Shown in pieces: positions 8,592-18,124 of a DNA stretch of 64,000 bases. The notes beneath the pieces were generated by a model. The model worked only from the letters and a program-made list of their open reading frames with translations. It was not told where the DNA came from and searched no databases. A program made the position numbers and the translations under genes. The number at the start of each line of letters is the position of its first letter. Positions within the stretch are counted from its first letter, which is position 1. The DNA lies in the NCBI GenBank assembly GCA_964392365.1, contig CAYMPH010000020.1, forward strand, positions 9,996 to 73,995, written 5' to 3'. The stretch is from CAYMPH01 sp964392365. GTDB taxonomy: Bacteria > Spirochaetota > UBA4802 > UBA5550.

Positions 8592-11500
8592 TTATTTTTT
8601 CTTCTTGGTTTTTTTATCTTTCTTTTCTTCGGGTTTCTGTTCAGTTTCATCATTATTCTCTTGAGAATTCATAAACTCTTCCTGCATCAATGAATGATCA
8701 TCCCCGAAAACTTCAACTTTCTGAATTTCAATATCAGCAGGCCTGAATCTGCTTTCAATATATTCCCTGAATCTGTCAATATATTCAAAAACTGCAGGGA
8801 CAACAAGAAGTGTAATAAACATTGAAACAATAAGACCGCCTACTATCGCGGAACCCATGGCACTTCTCTGCTTTGCAGCCTCTCCTATACCAAGAGCCAT
8901 AGGCAATGCGCCTGCTATCATTGCAAAGGAAGTCATGAGAATCGGACGCAGCCGCAATACGCCGGCTTTGTGTATCGCCTGTTTCCTGGTCATGCCGGAG
9001 CGCACCCCCTCCAGAGCAAAATCCACCAGAAGAATTGAATTCTTGGTTACCAGCCCTATAAGCATTACTATACCTATCATGCTGAAAACATTCAGCATGT
9101 CGTTTGCAATGAATAAACCCAGAAAAGAACCGGACAATGCAGGAGGTATGGCAAGCAGAATTGTTACAGGAGTAATAAATGATTCGTATAAACTTGCCAG
9201 CGTCAGATAAATAAATAAAACTGAAAGAATCATAGCGAGCATGATATTGCTTGTCAGATCCTGAAAACTTTCAGAATCACCTTCAAATGTGTATGTAATT
9301 CCTTCAGGAAGCTTAACTTCTTTATTAATTACTTCGATGGTTTTATTTTTTGCATTTTCAATTGCTCCGCCCGGAACAAGATTAGCAAATATATGCACAA
9401 CCCTTTTCTTATTTTCTCTGATCAGCTTGGCTGAGCCGGCAGTATCTTTACCTATTGAGATCTGTGAAAGCGGTATCATGCGTCCGTGAACGTTTGGAAT
9501 CTTAATCTCATTAAAAGATTTTTTTATATCCCTCTGATCAGGCTTAACCCTCATGCGGACATCATATTCAATTCCGTTCTGATGAAGTTTTCCCACTACC
9601 CCGCCTGCTATCTGATATCTCAATTCACCTCCGGCTATTCTGGGCAGAACACCGATATTCGACATTTTTATTGAATCAAGCTTTACGCTGAATTCCGGAA
9701 ATTTTCCCTGAACTGAGCTATTTGTATCAATCAGATCCGGTACTTTTTCAATAGCTTTTAATATCTTTAAAGATGTATTTTCAAGATCAGCAAGATCATC
9801 GCCCTTGACAATTAATACAAATGGATATTCCCATCCCAGATTATCAATATTATTCACCTTTGGTTTTGCAATAGTGAATTCTTTTAAAAGTTCGCGGAAT
9901 TTAGTTTTCATTTCAACTGAAGTAAATTTCCGCTGATCTGCAGGAACAAGTGAAACGAGAATCTTCGCTGTATTGGATTCGCCTTCTTCAGTTCCGACTG
10001 TTGTGGCAAGAAACTGCACTTCCGGAACTGATTTTGTAATTTTATCTTCTATTTTTTCCACAACGTCTCTTGTTCCGTTTAAACTGGTTCCAGGAGGCAT
10101 TTCAATAACAATCAAGAATTCACCGGTATTTGATTCCGGCATGAACGTCATTTTAACTTTGTAAATCGCGCCAAAACTTATGATTAGAACAAACATTGAA
10201 ATTAGAATTATTTTTATCGGATGATCGAGAGTGTAATTTATCAATCTTCCATAAAACTCCTCCAGCTTCTTCTGAAATAATTCGAAATTTCTTATTATAA
10301 AATTATTTTCTTTTTTCGGAGCTCCGGCGAAATATGCAGAAAGGAAAGGCGCAACTGTAAGCGCATCGAACAGGCTGATGATCATTGCAAAAACAACAGT
10401 GAAACCGAATTCTTTAAAAAATTTTCCGACAATCCCCTGCAGAAAACCGATCGGGAAAAAAACTGCGATTATTGTCAATGTGGTGGCAATAACAGCCAGC
10501 ATAACCTCGCGCGTTCCCACTATAGCAGCCTTGAAAGACCGCATATTCATTTCAAGTTTCCGGAATATATTTTCGCGCACAACAATGGCATCATCAACCA
10601 GAAGCCCCACTGTCAGGGATAGCGCCATCAGAGTCATGACATTTATGGTGAATCCCATGATATACATTAGTATGAAGGCGCCGAGCAGGCTGTTGGGTAT
10701 TGCAAATCCGGTTATTAGAGTGGAACGGATATTGCCGAGAAACAGATAAACAACAATTATTGCCAGAATAATTGCAAGGATGATTGTAAATTTCACCTCA
10801 TCAATGTTCTGCTTGATTGCTTTAGCTGAATCGAAAACCTTTATAATTTCCGGTTTGCCTTTGCTGTCTTTAATCTGCTTATTGATATCAGCAATTGATT
10901 TTTCAATTGTTTCAACAACAGATACCGTGTTTGCTCCTGAACGCTTATAAACATCCAGGAATAATGCTTTCTTACTTTTCGTCTGGCTTATGATTTTATT
11001 GTTTTTATCCCTTTCAGGGTAATACAGGTATGCGAGAGTATTCGGGTCTTCCATTCCATCGCTTACCGTTGCAAGTGATTTAAGAGTTATTGACTTATCT
11101 ATATCTCCGCTGAACGAAATCAGAGAATCTTCAATCTGTTTTAAAGTTTCATACTGGCTGATGCTTCTATATATAGTCTGCTTTTTCCCGAAATCATATT
11201 TTCCGACCGGAATGTTAACACCTCCGTTTTTCAGCTGATCAGCTATAGCTATTGCGGGTATCTGGTATTCATCTAATTTTTTACGGTCAATTTCAATCTG
11301 AATTTCCCTGCGCGTGCCGCCGTAAATTTTAACGCTTCCTACATTATTGATCTGCTCGAGTTTAGGTTTTATTATTTCTTTTGCAACATCGTATATATCA
11401 ACAGATGAAAGGTCTGCCTGCAAAGCTACCCGCGCAATGGCTGTTTTTGATGGATCCCACTGTTCAAATATCGGTTCCTGAATATCATCCGGCAATTTAG

Positions 11501-11849
11501 AACGGATTTTAACAAGTTTATTCCGTATCTGCTGCTCTGCAAATTTAATATCTGTTTCCAGTGTAAATTCTATAAAAATTAACGAGAAACTGTCCATATT
11601 GTTTGATGATAATTTTTTCAGACCTGAAATGGAACTGATTTCATCTTCGATTACCTTTGTAACCAGATTTTCCATTTCTTCTGTAGACGCACCTGGATAA
11701 ACTGTAGTCAGAGATATAAACGGCATGTCTGTATTAGGGAACATATCAACTCCGAGCTTGCTGATAGATATGAGTCCTATACTCATGATAAGTATAACAA
11801 TACTCGAAATTAAAACCGTGCGCTTGATTGCAAAAGATGCTATGTTCAT
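8592..11849 (-). CDS. RND-family efflux pump, AcrB/HAE-1-like inner membrane subunit
   Basis: A 1085-residue protein of the usual RND length with an N-terminal helix, two large periplasmic loops and two groups of six membrane helices. The start (GVDMFPNTDMPFISLTTVYPG) is typical, and the paired aspartates of the proton-relay helix are present (GLLVDDAIVVREN). The C-terminal tail is very charged and ends in a lysine-rich run. The ATG at 11849 has AAGG upstream at good spacing. RND pumps normally work with a periplasmic adaptor and an outer membrane channel; neither is adjacent here, so partners must be encoded elsewhere. Confidence 0.93.
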   Translation of the reverse strand: MNIASFAIKRTVLISSIVILIMSIGLISISKLGVDMFPNTDMPFISLTTVYPGASTEEMENLVTKVIEDEISSISGLKKLSSNNMDSFSLIFIEFTLETDIKFAEQQIRNKLVKIRSKLPDDIQEPIFEQWDPSKTAIARVALQADLSSVDIYDVAKEIIKPKLEQINNVGSVKIYGGTRREIQIEIDRKKLDEYQIPAIAIADQLKNGGVNIPVGKYDFGKKQTIYRSISQYETLKQIEDSLISFSGDIDKSITLKSLATVSDGMEDPNTLAYLYYPERDKNNKIISQTKSKKALFLDVYKRSGANTVSVVETIEKSIADINKQIKDSKGKPEIIKVFDSAKAIKQNIDEVKFTIILAIILAIIVVYLFLGNIRSTLITGFAIPNSLLGAFILMYIMGFTINVMTLMALSLTVGLLVDDAIVVRENIFRKLEMNMRSFKAAIVGTREVMLAVIATTLTIIAVFFPIGFLQGIVGKFFKEFGFTVVFAMIISLFDALTVAPFLSAYFAGAPKKENNFIIRNFELFQKKLEEFYGRLINYTLDHPIKIILISMFVLIISFGAIYKVKMTFMPESNTGEFLIVIEMPPGTSLNGTRDVVEKIEDKITKSVPEVQFLATTVGTEEGESNTAKILVSLVPADQRKFTSVEMKTKFRELLKEFTIAKPKVNNIDNLGWEYPFVLIVKGDDLADLENTSLKILKAIEKVPDLIDTNSSVQGKFPEFSVKLDSIKMSNIGVLPRIAGGELRYQIAGGVVGKLHQNGIEYDVRMRVKPDQRDIKKSFNEIKIPNVHGRMIPLSQISIGKDTAGSAKLIRENKKRVVHIFANLVPGGAIENAKNKTIEVINKEVKLPEGITYTFEGDSESFQDLTSNIMLAMILSVLFIYLTLASLYESFITPVTILLAIPPALSGSFLGLFIANDMLNVFSMIGIVMLIGLVTKNSILLVDFALEGVRSGMTRKQAIHKAGVLRLRPILMTSFAMIAGALPMALGIGEAAKQRSAMGSAIVGGLIVSMFITLLVVPAVFEYIDRFREYIESRFRPADIEIQKVEVFGDDHSLMQEEFMNSQENNDETEQKPEEKKDKKTKKKK

Positions 11850-12155
11850 TATATTAAACCTTGTTTATTAAATTATATTTTATTTTATCATTATGCATAT
11901 TATTACTTTAAACTTTTTGCTGTATAAATTTTATATAAGAAATAAACGCAACTACAAAATTTTTTCATATAAATTTCAATAAAGCCCTCAGGAAAATCCA
12001 TACTGACTCGTTTGAAACTATTTTCAGAAACAGGATGCTCAATAATATCTTTAAAAAACAGGATAAACAATTTGACGGATTTAGCATCATAAACTGTAAT
12101 AGGGCTATCGGGATTATTTATTTTTTCAATAATGCCTTCAAGGAGATACAAAAAC
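11850..12155. other. 306-bp gap without a confident gene
   Basis: An antisense open frame (11903-12184, 93 codons) fills much of it, but its start overlaps the ribosome site and first codons of the next plus-strand gene and it has no Shine-Dalgarno. It might be a decayed gene remnant. I see no convincing promoter motif. Confidence 0.4.
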
Positions 12156-12809
12156 ATGTTGAACAAAAATACAATTATACGCACAGCACTTATTGCTGTT
12201 ATTATTATACTGCTCGTGCTGCCGGTTGTGATGACTATGTCATCCTCATATCAGGTAATCATCAGCAACAGCCAGTCTCAATACTTTAATGCAAAAGCAT
12301 TAATTATAACAGGCAATAAAATTCTCTGCCTTAAAGGATCATCAGTATATCAGACAAGAGAAACCGCTTTGAAAAGCGAAGAAACAAATTACACTCCTGC
12401 TGTATTAAATGTTACAGATTATATACTCATTGAAATTATCACCAGACATGAAGAAATTGCAAAAGATGGAGAGATACACGGGAAATATCTCGGCGTATAC
12501 CAGGTCATTGTTACAGGGCATCCAGGATATCTTTACCTAAGCTCGAAAGACGGCCAGCTTTACGGGTCCATTCAATTCCCCAAATGGGCAAATGGTGTTT
12601 ATGAGCCTTTGAAAAACGTTTATTTCTCAAAGGGAAAAATTAATTTTACCAGATCAGTTACAACTCCCCAGGAAATGAAGCGCGTTGGCGCCAACAATTA
12701 TTTTGTACAGCAGTACTCCGGCGATTACAGTGAAAACGGTAAAATAATAAAAGGATTTTATATTAAAGACGGCACAAGCCAGCTCTGGGAAGCAATACGC
12801 ATAAAATAA
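12156..12809 (+). CDS. Membrane-anchored protein of unknown function
   Basis: A 217-residue protein. The ATG at 12156 is chosen over an upstream start at 12132 because AGGAG lies 10 nt before it and it directly precedes a hydrophobic segment. It has one N-terminal membrane helix (residues ~9-30), with the rest probably extracytoplasmic and beta-rich (GKYLGVYQVIVTGHPGYLYL). No family is recognised. It converges with the SpoIIE phosphatase gene. Confidence 0.8.
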   Translation: MLNKNTIIRTALIAVIIILLVLPVVMTMSSSYQVIISNSQSQYFNAKALIITGNKILCLKGSSVYQTRETALKSEETNYTPAVLNVTDYILIEIITRHEEIAKDGEIHGKYLGVYQVIVTGHPGYLYLSSKDGQLYGSIQFPKWANGVYEPLKNVYFSKGKINFTRSVTTPQEMKRVGANNYFVQQYSGDYSENGKIIKGFYIKDGTSQLWEAIRIK

Positions 12810-12828
12810 TTTCATGATATGTATATCT

Positions 12829-12860
12829 GCCGGGAGGTTTTATACTTATTTTTTCCCGGC
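12829..12860. terminator. Possible bidirectional terminator
   Basis: GCCGGGA at 12829-12835 pairs with TCCCGGC at 12854-12860 around an 18-nt loop, between two convergent genes. The right arm includes the last codons of the minus-strand gene. The loop is large. Confidence 0.45.
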
Positions 12861-14240
12861 TATAATTAATGTGATGTCATCGCCTGCTTTGACATCTCCT
12901 GTGAAATCATTCAATGCTTTCATTATATGTTCCAGCAATTCAGCGGCATCAGCATATCCGGATGAATCGATCGCATCCGAAAGCCGCTCAAGACCGAACT
13001 GTTCCCCTGATGAATTTTTACTCTCTGTTAAGCCGTCACTGTAAATTATAAGAAAATCACCTGCAGTCACCTTAAACTCAAACGAGGAATAATCTTTTGT
13101 AGATAATCCGATTCCGATCGGATGCCCTTTAACTGAATCAAAAGTTTCTGCAACAACACTGACTTTCTTTTCTGATGCTATATAATGAAGCAGATCCGGA
13201 TGACCGGCATTCACATATTCCACATCTGATCCGTTCATCCTTAAAATAATACCGGTAATATAAATACTGACAGCCTCAAGCTCTTTAAGAAGATCAGAGT
13301 TTGCTTTTTCAAGAACAATTCCGAGTCTTGAAGATTTCAGGATATTAAAATGATTATAAAAAACCGGCTTGGCGAGAATTGTTATGAGCGCAGGAGCCAC
13401 CCCATGACCCGAAACATCAAAAAGTGAAACTCCATTGAGCGAATTTCCGCTGCAGTAAAAATCATAAAAATCACCTGTAACAGAACCGTAAGGTTTGGTT
13501 AAAAATGAAATATCCCAGTCGGATATTTGAGGTGCTTTTCCCGGGAAAATTGCATTCTGTATTTCCTTTGCAAGCGTCATCTCCACTTCTGATATTATCT
13601 GCTCTTTCATTAACTTATCATTTGCATCAGTTAATTCAAAATTAAGTTTTTCAAGATCGGTTTTTGCCTGCTGAAGATTTTTCCTTTTTTTATTTATATA
13701 GTTGGCAGTAGCAGCAATAAGAAAAAATGACGGGATCAGGCAGGATGCAAAAAATGACTCTTTAAGCAATGAACCGGGCTGGCCGTCTATTGTTATGGAA
13801 TACCATGACACTGTTAAATAACAGGTTAATACCGCGATGGATATCATAATAGACTGAATGATAGTTGTATATGACAAAAGAATTGCAATAATAGTCAATG
13901 CATTGATAAGCGCAAGAAGTCTTATTTCGCCAAGCCTGTAAATCCACAGGCAGTAACCTGTAAGGAATACAAACGCGTAAAAAGCAAATACTGCCCATTC
14001 ATGCCACACAAGTAAATTTTTCTTGAAGTAAGTTATTACGATGAGAAGTGCAGTCATAGATAATACAGATACCCCAATAATAACAGCATCTTTAAAAGGT
14101 ACCCAGTGTATCCCGATATATATAGCAATAAAAGTTTCCAGAATAGCTATTAAAGATCCTGCAGTCAGAAAAATACTGGCACGTTTAAGAACAGGATATC
14201 TGCTATCAGGAATTCTTGATGTTAAATAGGATTTATTCAT
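12846..14240 (-). CDS. Membrane SpoIIE/PP2C-type serine phosphatase
   Basis: A 464-residue protein with six predicted membrane helices in the first ~190 residues, a short coiled-coil linker, then a SpoIIE phosphatase domain (AKEIQNAIFPG, GDFYDFY, DVSGHGVAPAL, YSDGLTESK, GDDITLII). Metal-binding aspartates are present. The start is the ATG at 14240, which has AAGG 6 nt upstream; an earlier in-frame start at 14282 lacks this. Architecture is shared with the gene at 26875. By family, it dephosphorylates an STAS-type antagonist or similar partner; the target is not visible. Confidence 0.92.
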   Translation of the reverse strand: MNKSYLTSRIPDSRYPVLKRASIFLTAGSLIAILETFIAIYIGIHWVPFKDAVIIGVSVLSMTALLIVITYFKKNLLVWHEWAVFAFYAFVFLTGYCLWIYRLGEIRLLALINALTIIAILLSYTTIIQSIMISIAVLTCYLTVSWYSITIDGQPGSLLKESFFASCLIPSFFLIAATANYINKKRKNLQQAKTDLEKLNFELTDANDKLMKEQIISEVEMTLAKEIQNAIFPGKAPQISDWDISFLTKPYGSVTGDFYDFYCSGNSLNGVSLFDVSGHGVAPALITILAKPVFYNHFNILKSSRLGIVLEKANSDLLKELEAVSIYITGIILRMNGSDVEYVNAGHPDLLHYIASEKKVSVVAETFDSVKGHPIGIGLSTKDYSSFEFKVTAGDFLIIYSDGLTESKNSSGEQFGLERLSDAIDSSGYADAAELLEHIMKALNDFTGDVKAGDDITLIIAGKK

Positions 14241-14375
14241 TCGCTGCCTTTTTATATGGAAATCAACTGATAATAAATTCAACTGACTATTTCTATAAAT
14301 TATTAAATATCGAGGATGATGTTTTTTTAATTCCTGAGTTTATTGACATTAATTCAGCATCAAAATAAGTCAACA

Positions 14376-14404
14376 ATAATAGCCCAAGCGGGCTTATTTT
14401 TATT
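14376..14404. terminator. Hairpin with T-rich flank in the gap between two minus-strand genes
   Basis: AATAGCCC pairs with GGGCT(T)ATT with a one-base bulge and is followed on the plus strand by a T-rich run. For the minus-strand GNAT gene upstream of it the T-run is weak, so its role is uncertain. Confidence 0.45.
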
Positions 14405-14462
14405 TTGGAATTATAAACCGAAGTTTTGCAGGTCTGCAGTATCTGCCGTATAGTGCTGTCTG

Positions 14463-15251
14463 CTATTTTGCTTTTTCCTTAATTTTCTTTTTTAATATCT
14501 TCCGAAGCTTTTCATATTCCGGAGGTGGGCCGGTATTGATCTGCTTATCATCAATAAATATCGCATCCCCTATTCCCCATTCATTTAAATTCTCTTTTTC
14601 ATCAGTATCAATTTCAATGTACCTGATACGATCCATATATCCGTCTGCTGCTCTTTTCATACGCTCGCACGATAAATTCTGGGCAGGACACCAGCCGTTC
14701 CTGAAACAGGTAACTGTTATTATATCTTTTTGAACAGGCGGCTTTTTTTTCATCTTTATCAGCTTCGGAGGTTCCGCATCTTTATTAAATGGCTTCCATA
14801 CCAGCTCAATGAATCCATCCCTATCAGCTCTCTTAAATCCTTGCTTTTTAAACCATCCTGATCTCATAAAAAACGGCAGCATAATTCCCCATGCCGCGAT
14901 ACCGTCAGATCCTGATTCACGGCAGTCATTTTCAGCAGCCTCAAGCAGCATTTTTCCTATGCCCTGATTCTGATAATTTCCGACACCTTCTTTATAGCCG
15001 TGAATCCAGATGCAGTAAATATAATATAAATTCCTGCCTATTGCCGGAGCATATTCAACCGGAATATACTGGATCATGCCCGTTATTTCGTTCTTTTCGG
15101 TTTTTGCAAGTTTTACACGCAATCCCTGTTTTTTCTTTTTAGCCAGCCATACCTTTTTATAATTTCCCGCTTCATTCATTTCTTCAGACCAGTCTTCAAG
15201 GCACCTGCAGTAAGTATCTTCATACTCTTCAGACAGATCAATTACTTCCAT
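14463..15251 (-). CDS. GNAT acetyltransferase with C-terminal YoaP-like domain
   Basis: A 262-residue protein. Residues ~1-150 form a GNAT fold; the acetyl-CoA binding segment is recognisable in NQGIGKMLLEAAENDC. Residues ~170-250 resemble the YoaP-like domain, a thioredoxin-fold-like tail with a CxxxxxCP pattern (CFRNGWCPAQNL). Bacillus YoaP has the same fusion; substrate is unknown. GAGG lies 9 nt before the ATG. It has its own gap on both sides, so it is probably a single-gene unit. Confidence 0.82.
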   Translation of the reverse strand: MEVIDLSEEYEDTYCRCLEDWSEEMNEAGNYKKVWLAKKKKQGLRVKLAKTEKNEITGMIQYIPVEYAPAIGRNLYYIYCIWIHGYKEGVGNYQNQGIGKMLLEAAENDCRESGSDGIAAWGIMLPFFMRSGWFKKQGFKRADRDGFIELVWKPFNKDAEPPKLIKMKKKPPVQKDIITVTCFRNGWCPAQNLSCERMKRAADGYMDRIRYIEIDTDEKENLNEWGIGDAIFIDDKQINTGPPPEYEKLRKILKKKIKEKAK

Positions 15252-15269
15252 TTCACATTACCTCACTTT

Positions 15270-15283
15270 TGCAATACATTGCA
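15270..15283. promoter_or_regulatory. Small palindrome upstream of the GNAT gene
   Basis: TGCAAT-AC-ATTGCA is a perfect 6-bp inverted repeat about 20 bp before the ATG of the GNAT-YoaP gene. It could be an operator; no matching regulator is adjacent. Confidence 0.3.
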
Positions 15284-15417
15284 TTTAATAATAAAACAAT
15301 GTTTCCATTCATGATATATGAGACAGATTGAAAATGCCGGACACATACTATATGTTCTTAAATATAAAATGTCAAATATAATAATCTTAAAACATTTCAT
15401 ACGCGAGAGGAATCAGC

Positions 15418-15537
15418 ATGAACTTATTTCTAAAAAAGAAATACCTGATGGCTTTAATTATAATTGAGGGAATCAGAAGAGGATTATTATGCTGCAGAAA
15501 TTACAGCGTACTAATTTTTTTAAGTAAAATGATATAG
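15418..15537 (+). CDS. Possible 39-residue hydrophobic small protein
   Basis: The ATG at 15418 follows GAGAGGAA with good spacing. The peptide has basic residues near the start (KKK) and a hydrophobic central stretch, like a small membrane protein. It sits in the otherwise empty 15252-15550 interval, opposite its neighbours. No homology recognised; it could be chance. Confidence 0.3.
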   Translation: MNLFLKKKYLMALIIIEGIRRGLLCCRNYSVLIFLSKMI

Positions 15538-15550
15538 ATATAAAAAACCT

Positions 15551-15931
15551 TCAGCCGGAAATGTTTTCAGCGGAAGATATTTTCTTTTTTAATAATTGTA
15601 TATAAATAAAATTAAGCAGGAAATATACCAATAAACCGATTATATGTCCTATTATATTTATATATAAAGCAGATACATTGGTTTCGCCCATCCATCCTAT
15701 CGGATAGTATAAAGCCCGTGAAATTATTACAGTTATAAAAATATATATTATATTTATTTTTTCTTTAAAAATAGCTGAAATTATAATCACAGTTACAATG
15801 ATATTAAAAATATGAAATCCAAATGTCAGCGGATGGCCGGTGTTATTTGAATAATACTGCAGCATTGCTTTTGCAGGCTGGAATATATTAAATAAATGAA
15901 AAGCTATTAGAATGTATTTATAAATTTTCAT
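15551..15931 (-). CDS. Small integral membrane protein of unknown function
   Basis: A 126-residue protein with about four hydrophobic helices and very few charges except at the C-terminus (LKKKISSAENISG). Its ATG overlaps the stop codon of the upstream gene in an ATGA arrangement, so translation is coupled to it. No family is recognised. Confidence 0.75.
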   Translation of the reverse strand: MKIYKYILIAFHLFNIFQPAKAMLQYYSNNTGHPLTFGFHIFNIIVTVIIISAIFKEKINIIYIFITVIISRALYYPIGWMGETNVSALYINIIGHIIGLLVYFLLNFIYIQLLKKKISSAENISG

Positions 15932-16461
15932 GGAAGAAGTTTTTTTAAACTTTCAATCATTTTTAAAATAGCGCTATCTATCAGATTCTTTCGCTCTGAT
16001 GTACTTAAAAATTTAAAATCAATATTCAGTTTTTCATTTATATCATCAGGTATATACCCGTTTATAAAGTATTCAATTTGTTTAAAAGAACTGCTTCCGT
16101 CAAGACACCAGTCAATCTGTTTATATGGGCACATGGTGCATCTGTCTTCCTTGTATTCCTGCGTACCATACTGCAATTCATATTTTTTAATAGAACTTAA
16201 GCATAATGCGCAAGTTCTATATCCGATATAACCGATTAAATCACCATAGAAATATTCAGGATCATTTTTCTTAGATACAACCTGAAACATTTTGTAAAAT
16301 CTCTCCCATTTTTCGATAGATAATAAAACCGGATCTTCTTTTTCAGATAAACGCCTTTCAACTTCATCTTCGCTCATCAGTATTCTGAATTCTTTTGTAG
16401 AAAGCGGATTTCTGATAATTATGCGGTTCTGGTAATCTTCATCTGCTTTATAATATGCCAT
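15928..16461 (-). CDS. Unknown cytoplasmic protein with paired-cysteine motifs
   Basis: A 177-residue protein without signal or membrane segment. It has a CALC motif and, ~35 residues later, CTMCPYKQIDWC, suggesting a metal or Fe-S site. It is first in a two-gene unit with the membrane protein at 15551 (4-bp overlap). No family is recognised. Confidence 0.78.
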   Translation of the reverse strand: MAYYKADEDYQNRIIIRNPLSTKEFRILMSEDEVERRLSEKEDPVLLSIEKWERFYKMFQVVSKKNDPEYFYGDLIGYIGYRTCALCLSSIKKYELQYGTQEYKEDRCTMCPYKQIDWCLDGSSSFKQIEYFINGYIPDDINEKLNIDFKFLSTSERKNLIDSAILKMIESLKKLLP

Positions 16462-16552
16462 ATGTTTCCAACTGTTAATTAAAATTTTACTGCAAGTGTT
16501 TTTTCATTTGAGCAATATGCCATAATATTTCTTTAATAACAATTATTAAATA

Positions 16553-17932
16553 TCAAACCACACTGTATAAAGCTTCAGCCGGTTTAGCTGCCTTATCTGC
16601 AATAATTTTTTCCGCAGCTTTTTTCCCTGTGGAAAGAGCGCCTTCGGTGGAGGCTATGAGAAAAAGATATTCACCTGCCAGGTAAAGACCTTCTACATCA
16701 CTCATGTGATTATTCAGAAGATTCTGTATTGCTTTAAATTGTCCGGGCGACTCCATGTTAATTGCCCTTTCCCAGCGGAACAGTTTTGTCAGCACGGGTT
16801 CGTCCGGAAATTCAGGAAAAAGTTTCTGCAGTTCGACGATTACAAGACGTCGTCTCTCATTTTCCTGCATTGCTGAAAGCTTATCGTCCATCCACCCGCG
16901 AGTTGCAGCTATCATTACAGGCTTCTCGCCCGGTCTGCTTCCCTTGGCAGTCCAGGCAAGAACAGTATCCTCGCAGGCAGGAATCATCTGAACATAGAAG
17001 TCGGTATCATCCGGAAGAAAATGTTTTTCAAGACCGAACTGATAGTAATATGATGAGCTGTATCTGCAGGTTTCAAGCGCTTCCCGCATTGGATCAGGCA
17101 GATCAGGTATAAGCTGTCTTGCCTGAACCGCATCAACAGCGCAAACAACAAAATCCGACTCAATAAATCCATTTTCAGTTTCAACTCCAGTGACTCTTCC
17201 ATCTTTTATAACAACAGAATTTACCCGAGTGGAAAGCCGCACTGAATCCTTTACTCTTTCATACAAAGCTGCAGTAATGGAACCGATTCCTCCTTCCATG
17301 CTGCACATGCCTTTCATTAATGAAAAAAGTGAAACCGGATGAGCAACAGAAACGTCACTCGGACGTGCAAGTATCATTGTTGCAGTAAAAGGATGAAATA
17401 TCCAATCTAGGGCTTTTTTCCCGCCATGTTTAAGTACGAATTCTGCAGTGCTGGTTCCGGAAATATCGGACAATGCTGTGAAGTCATGATTCTTCGTATT
17501 AACCAGGTTCATATATTTTTTCAAAGCTTTGAATACCCTGAGAGCCTGCATAAGAGTTCCCCATGGCATACCAGAAAGCAGAAAACGGATATTTTCCCGT
17601 GATGCCTTCAGCATTTCCAGAGGCGAACCTCCTATAAATACTGTACGGATTTTTCCATTCCGCTTAAAGCCGTATCTCTGTTTCTGTATAGAAAAAACAC
17701 GGTCTCTGAGACCAAGTTCATCAAGGTATGCAAAAGTGGTTTCCCATTGCGGTTCAGTGCTCCCGGCTCCGATGCTGAATGTATATCCGTCTTCAGATAC
17801 TGTTCGGCATCTGCCTCCAGGAGCATTTTCAGCCTCGAAGCAAATGACGTTAATTCCCTGTTTGCGCAGAGTATATGCTGCTGACAGGCCTGCACAGCCT
17901 GCGCCGATTATAATTACAGGTTTATCTTTCAT
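16553..17932 (-). CDS. FAD-dependent amine oxidase / protoporphyrinogen oxidase-like protein
   Basis: A 459-residue flavoprotein. The N-terminal dinucleotide-binding fold is clear (VIIIGAGCAGLSAAYTLRKQG, then an acidic strand end and GGRCRT), and the C-terminal FAD motif is present (GLYLAGEYLFLIASTEGALSTGKKAA). This matches the NAD(P)/FAD amine-oxidase and protoporphyrinogen/phytoene oxidase superfamily; the substrate is not determined. ATG at 17932 is chosen; a TTG five codons upstream (17947) is an alternative. No haem biosynthesis genes are adjacent, so a HemG/HemY role is not supported by context. Confidence 0.85.
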   Translation of the reverse strand: MKDKPVIIIGAGCAGLSAAYTLRKQGINVICFEAENAPGGRCRTVSEDGYTFSIGAGSTEPQWETTFAYLDELGLRDRVFSIQKQRYGFKRNGKIRTVFIGGSPLEMLKASRENIRFLLSGMPWGTLMQALRVFKALKKYMNLVNTKNHDFTALSDISGTSTAEFVLKHGGKKALDWIFHPFTATMILARPSDVSVAHPVSLFSLMKGMCSMEGGIGSITAALYERVKDSVRLSTRVNSVVIKDGRVTGVETENGFIESDFVVCAVDAVQARQLIPDLPDPMREALETCRYSSSYYYQFGLEKHFLPDDTDFYVQMIPACEDTVLAWTAKGSRPGEKPVMIAATRGWMDDKLSAMQENERRRLVIVELQKLFPEFPDEPVLTKLFRWERAINMESPGQFKAIQNLLNNHMSDVEGLYLAGEYLFLIASTEGALSTGKKAAEKIIADKAAKPAEALYSVV

Positions 17933-18025
17933 TGATTTTACACTCAATACTGGTATTTAAAAAGCAAAAAACTATTTTTATCAAACTTTATTGCAGACGG
18001 CATACTACAGATCACCAATTGCCAA

Positions 18026-18046
18026 ATCAACTATAATTCTTGACAA
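18026..18046 (+). promoter_or_regulatory. Promoter-like element shared with the region upstream of 20432
   Basis: A 21-bp stretch beginning ATCAACTATAATTCTTGACA is identical to 20346-20366. Each contains a consensus -35 (TTGACA) and each lies 65-80 bp before a gene for an exported or membrane-anchored protein. The -10 region here is not clear. Confidence 0.5.
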
Positions 18047-18124
18047 GCTGTATGCTAATAGAAAATGTTTATAAAATTTAAAAAATTCTCAAGCAATAAA
18101 ATAATTATCAAGGATGCATATCCC

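Noticed and set aside
8003..8653. Minus-strand 216-codon frame across the end of the MFS gene
   Set aside because: It runs through the strong terminator and is a shadow of the MFS gene.
11903..12184. Minus-strand 93-codon frame between the RND and unknown membrane protein genes
   Set aside because: Its 5' part lies over the ribosome site and start of the well-supported plus-strand gene, it has no ribosome site of its own, and no family is recognised.
16553..17932. Assigning the flavoprotein as protoporphyrinogen oxidase (HemY)
   Set aside because: The fold fits, but the neighbouring genes have no haem pathway role and key substrate residues cannot be judged by eye.
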